Both the position numbers and the translations under genes were made by a program. This document shows positions 1-10,785 of a stretch of 18,427 nt of DNA, in pieces. A model generated the notes under the pieces. The model searched no databases and was not told the origin of the DNA. It was given only the letters and a program-made list of their open reading frames with translations. Positions within the stretch are counted from its first letter, which is position 1; every line of letters starts with the position of its first letter. Source of the stretch: Cephalothrix simula (lineage: Eukaryota > Nemertea > Palaeonemertea > Archinemertea > Cephalotrichidae); contig JAXIUW010223618.1 in assembly GCA_035591015.1 (NCBI GenBank), forward strand, positions 1 to 18,427, in the 5' to 3' direction.

Positions 1-2607
1 TCAATAATTCCACCGGAAATCAACTTAAAGAAGGCAAAATGATGCCATACTGTCCTCTAGATATTTTTTAAAAGATAGGTTTTAACGAATTTTGTTGCTT
101 TTTGGTTTTAAAGGTTGATTCCGGTTTTTGGAGGAAATAAATCATTGTGCACTGTTGGGGTTATCGAGCGTTCTTTGAAATTTTGTTTAATTTTTACATT
201 TATCAACGTTCCCTTTATTCAAGATTTAAGTTTAATTTAACCTAATTTAACTTAATTAGTCATGAAACTTGCATCTGAAATCACTTGACAGTAACATCCT
301 AGCTGTACTATGCCATACAGGCCAATTTATGAGACTACATCATTATCGAGAGGAGAACCCTAGTTCTTAATTACAAATGATGGATTCATCGACCACAATT
401 ACGACATTGGCATAGACTATCTATGTGCAAAAAGTGATATTTAAATAGGGCTTAAAACATAAGCTTTTAAATTATTCGCAGTCTTATCTAGGAAAATTTT
501 GTCCACCGCTGTGATGAATTGTTTTAAAATGTGGGTATTAGCAGGCATTATACCCATCCGATAGTTTTGTATAGCTTAGTTTCACTAATGACAGAATATC
601 CTAAAGCATTTTAGCAGAACTTTACAGCCCACTGTAAAGAAGAACGTTTTTGGAATCGGAACATAGATAATGTTCCGATTGCTATATTTTGTGGAAAACG
701 TCTTTCCAATTTATGGAATTAACGTGTCCTCACCCGGGAAATCTTCCTTGAGTGGTGTATGTACCCTTGGATGGCTTAAATCTTAAAAATTACAGTTTAT
801 TGATTTGAGTGGTGAAGAACTGTATCTTGCTGCATGATTTTAGCAATATAAACTTTATCAGGTCAACTGATCAGGTGAAATTATGAAGTCAAAATTCACC
901 GCTGAAAAACAATTTTTAGCCGATAGGTGGCGTCTTGTTATCATCTTCAACTTGATTGCAACTGTATAAATAAGTATTTAACTACGGATACGCATGATTT
1001 CCTTTACGGTGCTTTCCCTATGGTGCATGTGATGGAGATGTAAGTAAGAAGAATGTCTTTTCCAATGAAGATAATTCTTAAGCAAACTTTTTTACGGCAA
1101 AAAAGCTACATTTGAATAAAAGACTATCTATTATTGTGTCTTGAATAATAATCTCATGGTTTCAGCAGCATTTCATTCAGCTGAAGTTAAATCTGAAATT
1201 AAATAACCATTATTGGACTTTTGTGGTCATTATAGCCACAAAAATGCACGAACTCTTCACCTAGAGTAAATCATGCCTCAAGATATCGGTCATTCTCCAT
1301 GAAGAAATAAAAAATATTTGAAGTGTCAAAACATTGGATGATCTTAACACTATAATTTTAGTCTTAATCGTTGTCTTCAGTGCACCTCTTTATATTTTTT
1401 TATCTCCTGCTGCGAAATTTGTCAATTGTTTCCGGCAAAATCCGGAAAACCAGTTTTACCCCGCGGCTCTTTTTCCATTTTTGCGTTGATAATCTTCAAA
1501 AAGTGGCGCTCACAATGCTTGACGCGATGTCCATTTTTTGAAATAGGTAGTTTAAAGGTCAAATTATTCTTTCTCTAATTTTGCTTTTGAGATATTTATT
1601 TGAAGGAGTATAATAAAGTAATAATTTTAAATGATATTTCTGTCTAAATCTTGTCTATTTTGATGCAGCGACAGGGCATAAATTTGTCAATATAAATTTC
1701 ATGATAATTATCAGTTGGTTTCTGCCAGTATCTAATGGGTATTTCGTGTAGTAAATCCTCCACAGCCTATGTCTAAGTACCTGATTGATTTAGCTGAATA
1801 TCGGATAAAATGTCGGACCGGAAATTTGGTATGCTAAGCATGTTCTTGGGCTATGCTAGATTGATCCTTTCATTATGAAACTTCGCAGGGATGCATAATG
1901 CAACGGTGTGTTCTGTGCTTTGATAAGGCAAGTTTAGTCGCTAATACCTCTCTGCTGGCTGCTGATGTTGGATCCGAGATTGCTTATGGGAAATTGTTAC
2001 GGTAGGTAACAGGGATGTGTCTTCGATTTTTCTGCGCATTTATGCCGAGATTTTTTCTTAGTCGTGATTGTATTGGATTTACGTTGAGGCTGGCAGCCGG
2101 ATTACGAGATATGGAGAAAAGGTTTGTATGCAGCTGTTTCAAATCGCATTTAAAAATCATTTTCGTTTTTCAAATTTTATAAAAATTTGTTGACATTTTG
2201 AGTCATTTCTTATATTTAATTATAAATAAAACGTCTATCATTATTGATGTAACATTCTCTGTGCCTGTATATGGCTTCAAAGTCATTGGATGGGATATTC
2301 TATTTTGGGTCTTCATCAGTTTTCATCAATAAAGAGTATTTAGCAGTGTGTGTTTAGAAAAAACTCCTGATTAACGATTCGCTATCGTTTTTGAAACGTC
2401 TATCGCTGAATTTTATGTAGATCGATAGTCTAGAATTAAAAAAAAAAACTGTTTAAGATTTTAAAATCCATATGTTTGAACAGGAAATGTATTTTGGCGT
2501 AAATGCGGTAGTTTTCAACTACTGTTCAATTCTAGTATAATGTCTATTGTACAGGCGTGCTATGTATGTTCTGATAATGTCTAGGGTTAGTATTTATGAT
2601 CGTCCTT
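1..2607. other. Non-coding AT-rich stretch
   Basis: No open frame of note on either strand. It holds the hairpin at 654-680 and an 8-bp hairpin, CAAATTTT-ATA-AAAATTTG, at 2171-2189. Probably intron or intergenic. No exon with zinc-finger Cys/His spacing could be found. Confidence 0.6.
654..680. repeat. Perfect 11-bp hairpin with 5-base loop
   Basis: AATCGGAACAT and ATGTTCCGATT pair fully around AGATA. An outer, imperfect pairing of AACGTTTT with AAAACGT extends the structure. It lies in non-coding sequence and its function is unknown. Confidence 0.8.
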
Positions 2608-2660
2608 CTATACATTTTTTCTGGTTTCTGCCGAAAACAAGTTAATTTTGTATTGCTCAC

Positions 2661-2827
2661 CGTTTATCAGAGATTTCAAGTTAATTAATGATGATACATC
2701 GGCAGCAACGTCTTTTTTCACAAACTCGATATTTTTAAATTCTAATTTTCGCATGGTCATGACATGAAATTTTAAATGAAACCCATCCTCAGTTTTTATT
2801 TTGCGGCATTGTACAGCCTGCATTATA
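2661..2827 (-). CDS. Tentative minus-strand internal exon, unrecognised protein
   Basis: A minus-strand frame reads about 54 codons between an acceptor-like TATATAACAG (ending 2828) and a good donor, CG|GTGAGC (GT at 2660-2659). The product has a soluble, balanced composition (starts MQAVQCRKIKTEDGFHLKF) with alternating polar and hydrophobic residues suggesting beta strands. It is unlike the Phe/Tyr/Ile-rich junk frames elsewhere here. No partner exon was found and I recognise no family. It may be chance or a decayed transposon fragment. Confidence 0.15.
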
Positions 2828-2830
2828 CTG

Positions 2831-5226
2831 TTATATAGAATTAAATATGGACTTAATTATACCTTTTTCTTTGAAAGCGTCTGAAAATTGTACTGCAAAA
2901 CGCTTCTTTCTAATGTAATATCTATATTTTAGTACATGTATGTCAATGTTGTATGTCAAAACGTACAACAAAATTAAAGTAATTACATTTTATAAAGATT
3001 TTGTATATTCTCATATGCCTATAAGGCAACTTTTATATACTTAAAAAGTTAAGGTAACTTTAAAGTAATCTGCATATTTTAGCTGAGATATTCTTGAGAA
3101 AGTAAGGTAATACGTTTATACCTAACTTTTTGAACCGTGCAAAAAAATTAATGTTCAGAGATGTTTTTGTAACGAACATCTTACAGTATACACTCGTTAA
3201 TTGGTCAAAATATTTTTGATATTTTAAATGGACACCATAACAAACAATGCGTCACTAATAGCCACTAAATGATCCTAAAGAGAATGAAAGTTTCCATTCG
3301 AATGTACACAGATCGATGAAAATCTTAATCCTGATTAGAGTGTTCATTGCAGCAATTAAGCCTCACTTATTTTTATTAGGCTCCGTGGCATGGAAGTGGC
3401 GATTCTGTGGCTGATAAGGCACAGGCTCAATGTTTTTAAATCAGGGTGGCTCCAAATACAATATTGGACAGTTTTTGGAGGTATCATCATTTAAGAAAAC
3501 TATGAATGAAGCACATTCAAATTTTTTATTGTCAAGTATGGGTCGATGTCATTTTCCGCCATATTTATCTCGACTCATTCCGGAACTTACTTTATGAAAT
3601 ATCTATTTATCATATCTCTTCTCTTTTTCTCAAAGGTCTCTTCAATACTCTTTCTGTTCAGGGCTGGTGTTGTGCCAAAGGCTTAGAACTTGCATTAGCA
3701 TCTTTGTCCTTCTTTCGGGGATTATTTATCAAAGGTATCTGAATTAATAGTTTCTGACGTTTTCTGGATCATGTGATACCACCACTAACAGACTTAGTTG
3801 GGAGGAAATGATACTGGGTCCTGCCTACTAATTATTGATTAGTCATGGTTTGCTAAACCATATAGACAATTATGTTTCATGTGGTGGCATGTCATCGTCA
3901 AATCAGTTATGTCGAATCTAAACTAGGTTCCTTGTTAAACTTATTATAGAATTGGCTACCGATCCCTTCTTCATAAGATGTAACAACATGCTTCTGTTGC
4001 TATGGCAATTATGAATCTGTCAGACACATTTGTGCACCACGGTATGCAGGTTTCTTTTATATGAAATATGGAATAATTCAAAATTTTGATTAGTTTCAGA
4101 TTAAGAGAATCTGAAAATGATATATTTGACAAAATTATTATAAATTAATAATACATGTACGTCGAAATACTCATCAATAATGCTCTCTTCTTTCTCTATC
4201 AACTTTGTTTGTTATATTGATTTTTAATAAACTTTTTTGAAATCTTTTTTTTCTTTTTCATTATGTACATTCATAAATATTACTCATTCCTCTGAAGCAA
4301 TGCGATTGTTACTCAACGGATATTTTTCTGAAGTCATCAGATTTTGACGAACTGTTTGCACTAGCTTCATGCATTTTGACACTTTTATAGTGTTTGTCAG
4401 AGAAGTTATTAGCCCGAATAAAGTATTTGTTGATTAACTTCGACTGAGGTAAAATCCAAAAAAGCCTGTTCAATAACTGATATTCCGAAATCAGCAATCA
4501 TATTTGTTAATTCTTTTTTAAATGCAGTTGAAAGGTTGAAAGGTCATATCATCTGTGAATTGAAATTTCGATGAACTAATATGGTATTGAGCCGCAGCCT
4601 TTGGTTTTTAATGGCTGCATATTCTCCTAAAATAGTGCTTAATGCTTATTTGATAGCAGTCTTGAGTTTTAGCATTCATTGCAAAACACCACTTCAATAC
4701 CTTCACATCTTCAAAAATTTATACAATTACGAGTAGCTGCAGCAGTTGCTTTAGTTTTTGGTAAAACTGTTTTGTACTTGAATCGATGTAATCCATTTCA
4801 GTTTATGATTGATGTTTTACGTTTCAAGACGGTTGCTCAAAAAAGCTATTTGTGTGCTACTATGATGTTGTTTTGCAAGTATTTTGCATATTATACATAT
4901 TACCCATCATCTTAAGATATATTACTCTCTAAACTACTTTACTGTTTAAATACAATAGCATAAAGCGGTACCATTTTGTGGTACATGTATCTTGAAGGAC
5001 CTTCTAAAGAAGTAGAACCAACAAGGTTACTATAGGTTGAACCAGAATAGTATTTTCCTGACAAAATTCATGTTATGATGTCATATTCTAAGGTATAGCT
5101 GGGCAATTCTTTCTTTAGACTCTGATTCTGACTTCATGACTACAAGGGGGAAAATTAAAAAGAAAATTTCAATCATCATTCGCAGATATATGATTGTTTT
5201 CAAAGTGATTGATTTAAAGGGACTTA
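2831..5226. other. Non-coding AT-rich stretch
   Basis: Frames at 3506-3742 and 4679-4915 (+) have junk-like composition, and the second lacks an ATG start. Small structures include an imperfect inverted pair on AAAAAGTTA (3043-3056 and 3119-3131), a 7-bp hairpin ATGGTTT-GCT-AAACCAT (3845-3861), and GTACCA/TGGTAC near 4970. No gene is supported. Confidence 0.55.
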
Positions 5227-5415
5227 CAGTCAACTCCCGGTTTTTGCACTGACCACTTTTTGCACATTCCCGCCTTTTGCACATGCAGGAATCTCAGGAA
5301 CGGCGTAACTCGCATGTACTAAATATCTCACTTTTTGCACACATTTCCCACTTTTCGCACATTGCACATAAAATTCAGGTCCAAAATTGTAAAAGTTCTC
5401 ACGTTTTGCATCATT
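5227..5415. repeat. TTTTGCAC repeat block with a pogo/Tigger-like terminus
   Basis: The block opens with TA-CAGTCAACTCCCGGTTTTTG, which resembles the CAGTCRAnCYYCG start of pogo/Tigger-type terminal inverted repeats, including the flanking TA. Six TTTTGCAC-like words follow, most after CCCAC, CTCAC or GACCAC. No matching inverted end was found downstream, so if it is a transposon relic it has lost the other end or is only an arm. The family call is from remembered consensus and is weak; the repeated words are seen directly. Confidence 0.35.
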
Positions 5416-6822
5416 TTTCTGGTATAATTCAAATCTAGCTTTAATTATAGTTTATTAAACCTCCTTGTATTTTTTCTGGATTTTCTTTTGCAATATCGAC
5501 CAATATTTAGTTTCTACTTGTACACCTAGTGCACTAAAAATATGAAAGCAATCTTCTTCCTTGCTTCACATGATTGCTATAAAGATTGAAAAAATTCATA
5601 TTTGATCTTCATCCTTTCTTGCATAACATACCGTTTTAAATCTAACCTTCAGATGAGCTACTTACTTCTGGAACAAAGTACTACCATTCTACCATACTAC
5701 CCACTACTATTTACGTCACAATTTGTTAATTGATAAGAAAAGTAATGCCTTGCATACTCTAGTAAGTAATGCACTACTCAACATTCATATTGATGTATTT
5801 GACCTAGTAAACATTTTCTTCATACTTTGAAAATTGATGAGTTGCTTTAACTTAAATGCTGCTGTTTAAACGAACGACTGGTTGTTATATATCAAAGTTT
5901 TCTGTGTTAAGAGAGTTATCTCTTCTCTTTTTATTTTGATATTATATAAAACTGGTGGCTTAATATCCATAAGATGGTTATAATGGTCTATGTTTAAAGG
6001 CACTCCCCAACATCAACCACCTGTTAACTGGTAAAGTAGATAGATGTAATAAAATTAAGTGCAATATACATCATGCAGCTAAGTTCTTATTCTCTATGCC
6101 AAATCATTAACGGTATCAAGAGTAGGAAGGAAGTTGTACCATGGTTCAAATTTCCTCATTTCCTCTCTTCGAATATGTAATGTATTTGCTGGCTCCACTG
6201 ATGTACAAAAATGTATCTTACAAATAATGTGCTAGCATTGGTTGTCTCATTATACATCCATTCATATACATCATTCTATTTTTACTACCTACTGCCTTTT
6301 TGGCTTCTTTTAGCTCATTTCTGTCTACATATCAATATCCTCCTAAGTATCGATTTCACTGATCATATTGATACTGCATTAATACCTAAACATAATAAGA
6401 TATAATTGACAAAGTTAGGGATACCGGATACCACAATGACGGTATCGTGGAGCACCTATGCTGCTCTTTATGTATAAAAGAAATCACTCTCTAGCTTGTT
6501 TTTACCTGCTTTTAGTTAGAAAGCCAAATGAATTTGAGCAATTCCACAAAATGTTACCCGCTTCAGAAAAGCACATTTTAAAGTTTTGTGTGAAAGAAAT
6601 GTTGAAATGTCTTAGGATACTCGTATTATGACACCTTATGGTCCATAACCACGATTGTGCGAAATTTTCAAAATTTTCTAATGCCATGTTCAGGTAATAA
6701 ATAAAGTTAACTTAGAAAATCGATAGCTGAATACTGTCAACTGTTTATTCATAATGGACCTATCACCGAAAAAGGTTTTGAAAAACTAACTTTATAAACT
6801 ATTAAAATTGATTTAAAAAAAG
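5416..6822. other. Non-coding AT-rich stretch
   Basis: No supported coding region. The frame at 6211-6405 is rich in Tyr, Phe, Leu and Ser, as expected from T-rich noise. A short GGATACC duplication with an inverted GGTATC lies near 6420-6447. Nothing else stands out. Confidence 0.55.
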
Positions 6823-7212
6823 TTTACGTAACGAAGTTACATATTTCTGTTGGCGCCTGGCGCTGCCCAAAAACTCATTTTATAACCATTTGACTAATGA
6901 ACTGTGATGAAAAAATTTCTAAAATATGAAGCTGATTAGCAGTGAGAATATAAAAGTCGTGTTTTAACACTTTGTGCGAAAATAGCAAAATTTAATGAAA
7001 TTTCAGCAGCCCATAGGTTCGGGAAAAAAGATTTTCCTGTTTAGCCTATTACGCGTAGCAACTCTTCATTGCGCGTAGCAACTCTTCAAGTGGAATCAAG
7101 TTCATTTTAAAAATAAATCTCTACTTAGTATAGTTTTCATTAAAGTTAGAAGGAAAAACTTGTGATTTTACGTAACGAAATTAACTTTGGAATTAAAATT
7201 AACTTTGAAATT
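6823..7212. repeat. Region bounded by direct repeats TTTACGTAACGAA, possible relic of a small element
   Basis: The 13-base word TTTACGTAACGAA occurs at 6823-6835 and again, identically, at 7167-7179, 344 bases apart. The second copy is followed by a 17-18 bp tandem pair built on AAATTAACTTTG (7178-7212). Between them lie GGCGCCTGGCGCTG and the 20-bp duplication at 7051. There is no coding frame. It could be a degenerate non-autonomous element or merely locally repetitive DNA. Confidence 0.3.
7051..7090. repeat. Tandem duplication of a 20-bp unit
   Basis: Two adjacent 20-base units share the 17-base core CGCGTAGCAACTCTTCA. The CGCG content stands out from the AT-rich surroundings. Confidence 0.85.
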
Positions 7213-8610
7213 GCTCATTTACAAGTTCAACAAAACTCTAGCCGCAACCTAGCCGCTCTGGGTTGAATTCTCCCCCATGTCGCTATGCTATTAATCAACT
7301 CGTAGGTTGCCCTGGTAGACACTCTACAGCAATCTTCATTGTCACTTCACTTTACCATCCCCTCCTCCACTTCACCTTGCAACATCATTATAAAATTTTC
7401 GCATTTGTGTTTTTCTATGACAAATCGAAATACAAATTTAAATTTTCATTCGCAAAAGAATTCCTATCTTAGAGTAATTTTGTTTATTTGTGAATTTACA
7501 TGAATTTACCAACTTCTTAAAGAATTAAATATTAGAGTGACTGATTAATCGAGTTTAATTTTCTATTTTCTTTTCCGTATAATTCACATTAGTATTACCT
7601 TTTAAAGGATTATTGGTGCATATATCATCATCTTCGTTATCCTTTCTACTTTAAATTTTATATACTACTTTTAAGCCTTTGAAGTTAATTAAAGTTAAAA
7701 TGTTGTTAGATGGCCAATAATGTTACATTGTTGTTGGATTCCTTTCATTGTTATATGTTAAAACAATTAAAGATGGGTTAGATGTTTATTGAAGTTACAT
7801 GCCGTGCATGTCTATTATTTACATGTTATTTCCATTTACAGTTCTTAAATTAAAGGCAAATTAATCCTCCTGTTAGCAGAGGATAACCGATGAAAGATCG
7901 TTAAATTTTCTACATATTATGGTAATGCGGGTAATACAGGGTTACCCCATTTACCTTTTGATGTTACTTACCAAAAGCATCGAGCTACCATTTACCTTTA
8001 TTGATCATCTGTACAGTGGTGTGTAATCGTTTCACTTTCAAAGCATTTATTTAGTAGCACATTCGTCTACTATCGTTATATATAAAATCTTTTTACAACC
8101 ATTTACAGTGAAGGAATATACATTTGGAATCAGTGGCATAAGTAGCATAAGCTGGAGCCCCTCGTGCCCAACTGCCTCCTATGGCACCCAAAAAGCCATG
8201 CTATACATAATTTATGACATTGTTTACCTTTGATGTATTTTTTAAAACCCGCTCAACAGTTAAACACTTTATAGATTGTAATAATTATGAACTCGATATT
8301 GATGAATGTGAAATCGAGGCAGAATTTTCCAATTTAAGATCATTTAAAATGAGTTGATTGTAAAAAAATTTGAGAAAAGAGAAATTTAAATAAACTGCTT
8401 ATCTCAAGGCCACGAGTGATGCTTCTGTCAGTATATGGAAATACCATCAGACAAGCAACCCAAGCCTCGTCAAGTTTTCATTAGATGTAATATAACCGCA
8501 CACACAAAACTAAATAGAAAAGAACATAAAAGATTTTTATGATTTAACCAAAGGGATCGAAAAATTGGATAAGGCATGGCTTGATGTTAGCTACTACTCC
8601 GTGGGTTTCT
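7213..8610. other. Non-coding AT-rich stretch
   Basis: The frame at 7263-7472 does not look like protein. A 6-bp hairpin (ACATGC-CGT-GCATGT) lies near 7798-7812, and GGTAA/TTACC words cluster at 7920-8000. No RNA gene or exon could be supported. Confidence 0.55.
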
Positions 8611-9122
8611 CATATATGGGGTAGAGGAACCCCCATAAACTAATAACCTATATATATATACATCACTGGAAAGGGCATGCAAAATTGAATAGGGTGGAGT
8701 TTATAAATGTCCAAAAGAAATGGCCGAAAATCGGAAAATTTTTGATTTTTTGGATTTGTGGCAAACAGGAAAATAGGAACCCCCATAAATCATTTAGCCC
8801 TGAAAGGGTTATGTAAAATGCAGTAAACTCATTCATGTCCTTACCACCAACTGGTGAACAATGTGCTGGCTAAAGATGTTTGAACATTTTGACAAGGCCA
8901 TTCTCCACCAGGTGGCGGTAGAGATATGAAACCAACTCAATGTAACTGCTTTTTTCATGCCCTTTCCAGGGATAGCCACAATAATTTGCTGTTTTTCAGC
9001 TATTTGTTTTGGACATTTTTAACTTCCACCCTACAGCAGATGGTGGTAGGGGCAGTTTACTCCATTTTGCATGTCCTTTAAAGAGATACATAGGCTATGG
9101 GGTTTCCTATACCCCTTATATG
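8611..9122. mobile_element. Compound foldback element: four diverged units, two per arm
   Basis: The left end (CATATATGGGGTAGAGGAAC) matches the inverse of the right end (CATATAAGGGGTATAGGAAA), and the match continues past CATGCAAAAT. Within the element the block GGAACCCCCATAAA occurs twice in direct orientation (8627 and 8777). The core CTGGAAAGGGCATG and its variants occur four times: near 8666 and 8800 on +, and near 8960 and 9070 on -. Three units also share CTACCACC followed by CTGGTG or CTGCTG. There is no transposase frame, so it is non-autonomous. The layout suggests a dimeric unit that became palindromic, or nested insertions of one family. No target-site duplication could be recognised. 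Confidence 0.65.
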
Positions 9123-9369
9123 AAAAAATGATCCAATTTATAGGGAGGTATTTCACCTGATTTTTATTTTACTTTCAGTTTGTTCCCCGGTTGATTGAAT
9201 AATTTAGCATTATTTTACTGTTACCTCTGGTTTTTAAAACTTTTCGACCAAATATTTCATCTGAACAAGTGAAGTATGCTATGTAAAATTTTTTTAACTT
9301 CGTTATCCTCGTTAATATTTCCATGAGCATTTAGGCAGGTAAACAGTCGCGTGGTTTGATTCAGCAGAC

Positions 9370-9750
9370 CTAAACTGCATTGGTAGCCATAAAAGAACCA
9401 GTCTGTATTGTTTGATGTATTATCAAATCACAAGATCGGCTTCTCTGAAGGTAAATTGTAATGAACACCATACTGACTTCCATAATTTGGATTCCCTCGA
9501 CATAGGTTATCATGTATTCGGGAAACATAAGCAATTTCCGCGAAGGATGCTGAAGAAATCCCAACGTGGTCAAGAAAAGTCAAGTTAAAAATATGCACCC
9601 ATTGTATAACCAGGTATAACGGGCATTACTTACGATTTGAAGATTTTGGCTAATTACACTGTCAAAGTTGAAGAACATTAGCCTGGTCACTCTTTGTCCC
9701 CAATCAGCAGCAAACCCGGGTACATCGAATGTCAGGTTTAGGTTATACAT
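9370..9750 (-). CDS. Tentative two-exon minus-strand small gene (98 residues)
   Basis: On the minus strand an ATG at 9750 opens 39 codons, ending at a consensus donor GTAAGT (first base at 9633). After 84 bases a TTTCTTCAG acceptor (ending 9550) leads in phase into 59 more codons and a stop at 9370. The intron contains CTTAAC/TTGAC-like branch-point candidates and a pyrimidine tract. The predicted protein starts MYNLNLTFDVPGFAADWGQ and matches no family I recognise. Local base composition is less AT-rich than the surroundings. Against it: an 84-base intron is short, no promoter is visible, and both frames are short enough to be chance. It could be a transposon or pseudogene remnant. Confidence 0.2.
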
Positions 9751-10669
9751 TAGCCAGCGGAACAATCGTTAACGTTTTCCCCGGAATGTTTTCATGTTAA
9801 GTTTTGTTTTTAGTATTAAAACGTATACAAAGTACGACTATTTTGCCATATACCGATGAATCGACTGTCAATACATCACACGCAAATGCAATTGGTGTCA
9901 TTTATTTTAGTAAAATTTAGATATCTGGCTCCATCTGGCAGACTCTAAGAATGAACAGTTTTTAAGGATTATATTGATTACATGATGACAAGGCAGGATT
10001 ATTGTGCGTTCGTGATTTACTGTAGATGCTTATCATGAATTAAATAAATGGAAGTATCAGCTTCCCATCCGTTACTATTTCAGATGACGCAGGATGTTTA
10101 GACACTGCATGTCATCTTACGAAACAAAATTCTGACGTAGATAAATTCACCAGGGAAGCTCATGTTTAAATTTTGCATTAAAAAAACTTTCATAAATTTG
10201 TTGAATGCATGCCAAAAAGCTCAGGTTAGACAGTATCTAACGCAGTTCAACGACAGTACCACTAAGGAACACGATTCAGTATTTCAAGAAACAGTAGAAT
10301 ACACTTTGTTACTCGATATTTTAAAATCCTAGCTCTTTATACATTTTGTAAACGTTTGATTTTATTTTTAATTCTAGGTGTGCTTAGCATGAAATGGCAG
10401 AAGTGAAAGTGGTGACTGCAAATGGATATTTGAACTTTTGCTGCACTACCTGTATTCTTGGAGCTGCCTTAACATCCGCCCCACAGTCATCTTTTTGCAT
10501 CACCACAAATGGTACGGACATCACCGGTGTGTTTATACCTCATAATAAAACTTTTTTCTTTTTATCTCAACTTAAGATTTTTCTTTCATAAAAAAATTTC
10601 AATATTAATTATTATGTGTTAAAACAAAAAGATTTAAGATGAAGATGCTATTTTTCACTCTACAGTTTC

Positions 10670-10711
10670 CAGGTACCATCTTCCTGCATCTAAAGCTATA
10701 AATGGTACCTG
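10670..10711. repeat. Perfect 10-bp inverted repeat just upstream of the zinc-finger exon
   Basis: CAGGTACCAT and ATGGTACCTG pair perfectly across a 22-base loop, ending about 75 bases before the splice acceptor. In the pre-mRNA this could form a hairpin near the branch-point region. Each arm also contains CAGGTA, an E-box-like word. No function can be assigned. Confidence 0.75.
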
Positions 10712-10770
10712 CTGTTTGATTTTCCTATAATTTGCAATAATTAATATAAAGGATTCAATAACAAGATTAC

Positions 10771-10785
10771 ACTTTTTAATTCCAG
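10771..10785 (+). other. 3' splice site (acceptor) of the zinc-finger exon
   Basis: A T-rich tract followed by TTCCAG directly precedes CTTCATCAG. Upstream of it the zinc-finger frame has no convincing continuation, whereas downstream it reads Leu-His-Gln-Arg-Thr-His. The junction is phase 0 and splits a zinc finger, so an upstream exon must exist. Confidence 0.85.

Larger units (their letters stand above)
9766..10785 (+). other. Intron immediately upstream of the zinc-finger exon
   Basis: This is intronic because the downstream exon needs an upstream partner and none with zinc-finger spacing is present here. Around 10394-10520 the sequence is less AT-rich and is open on both strands for about 40-60 codons. 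The + frame starts with ATG in a fair context (GAAATGG), but no donor in phase with the next exon is convincing. An inverted pair AGATGAC/GTCATCT lies near 10082-10117. Confidence 0.6.

Noticed and set aside
4679-4915. 78-codon frame read as a membrane protein
   Set aside because: It starts with TTG, has T-rich noise composition and no splice or promoter context.
6136-6156. tRNA-like B box (GGTTCAAAT)
   Set aside because: No matching A box, anticodon arm or acceptor pairing nearby. The same applies to GGGTTGAATTC near 7260.
8649-8662. TA dinucleotide microsatellite
   Set aside because: Only about six units and part of the foldback element; not worth a separate feature.
10666-10703. Microexon between the acceptor-like TACAG at 10665 and a GT at 10704
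   Set aside because: Only one frame is open and its end phase does not fit the phase-0 start of the next exon; the inverted repeat explains the paired sequences better.
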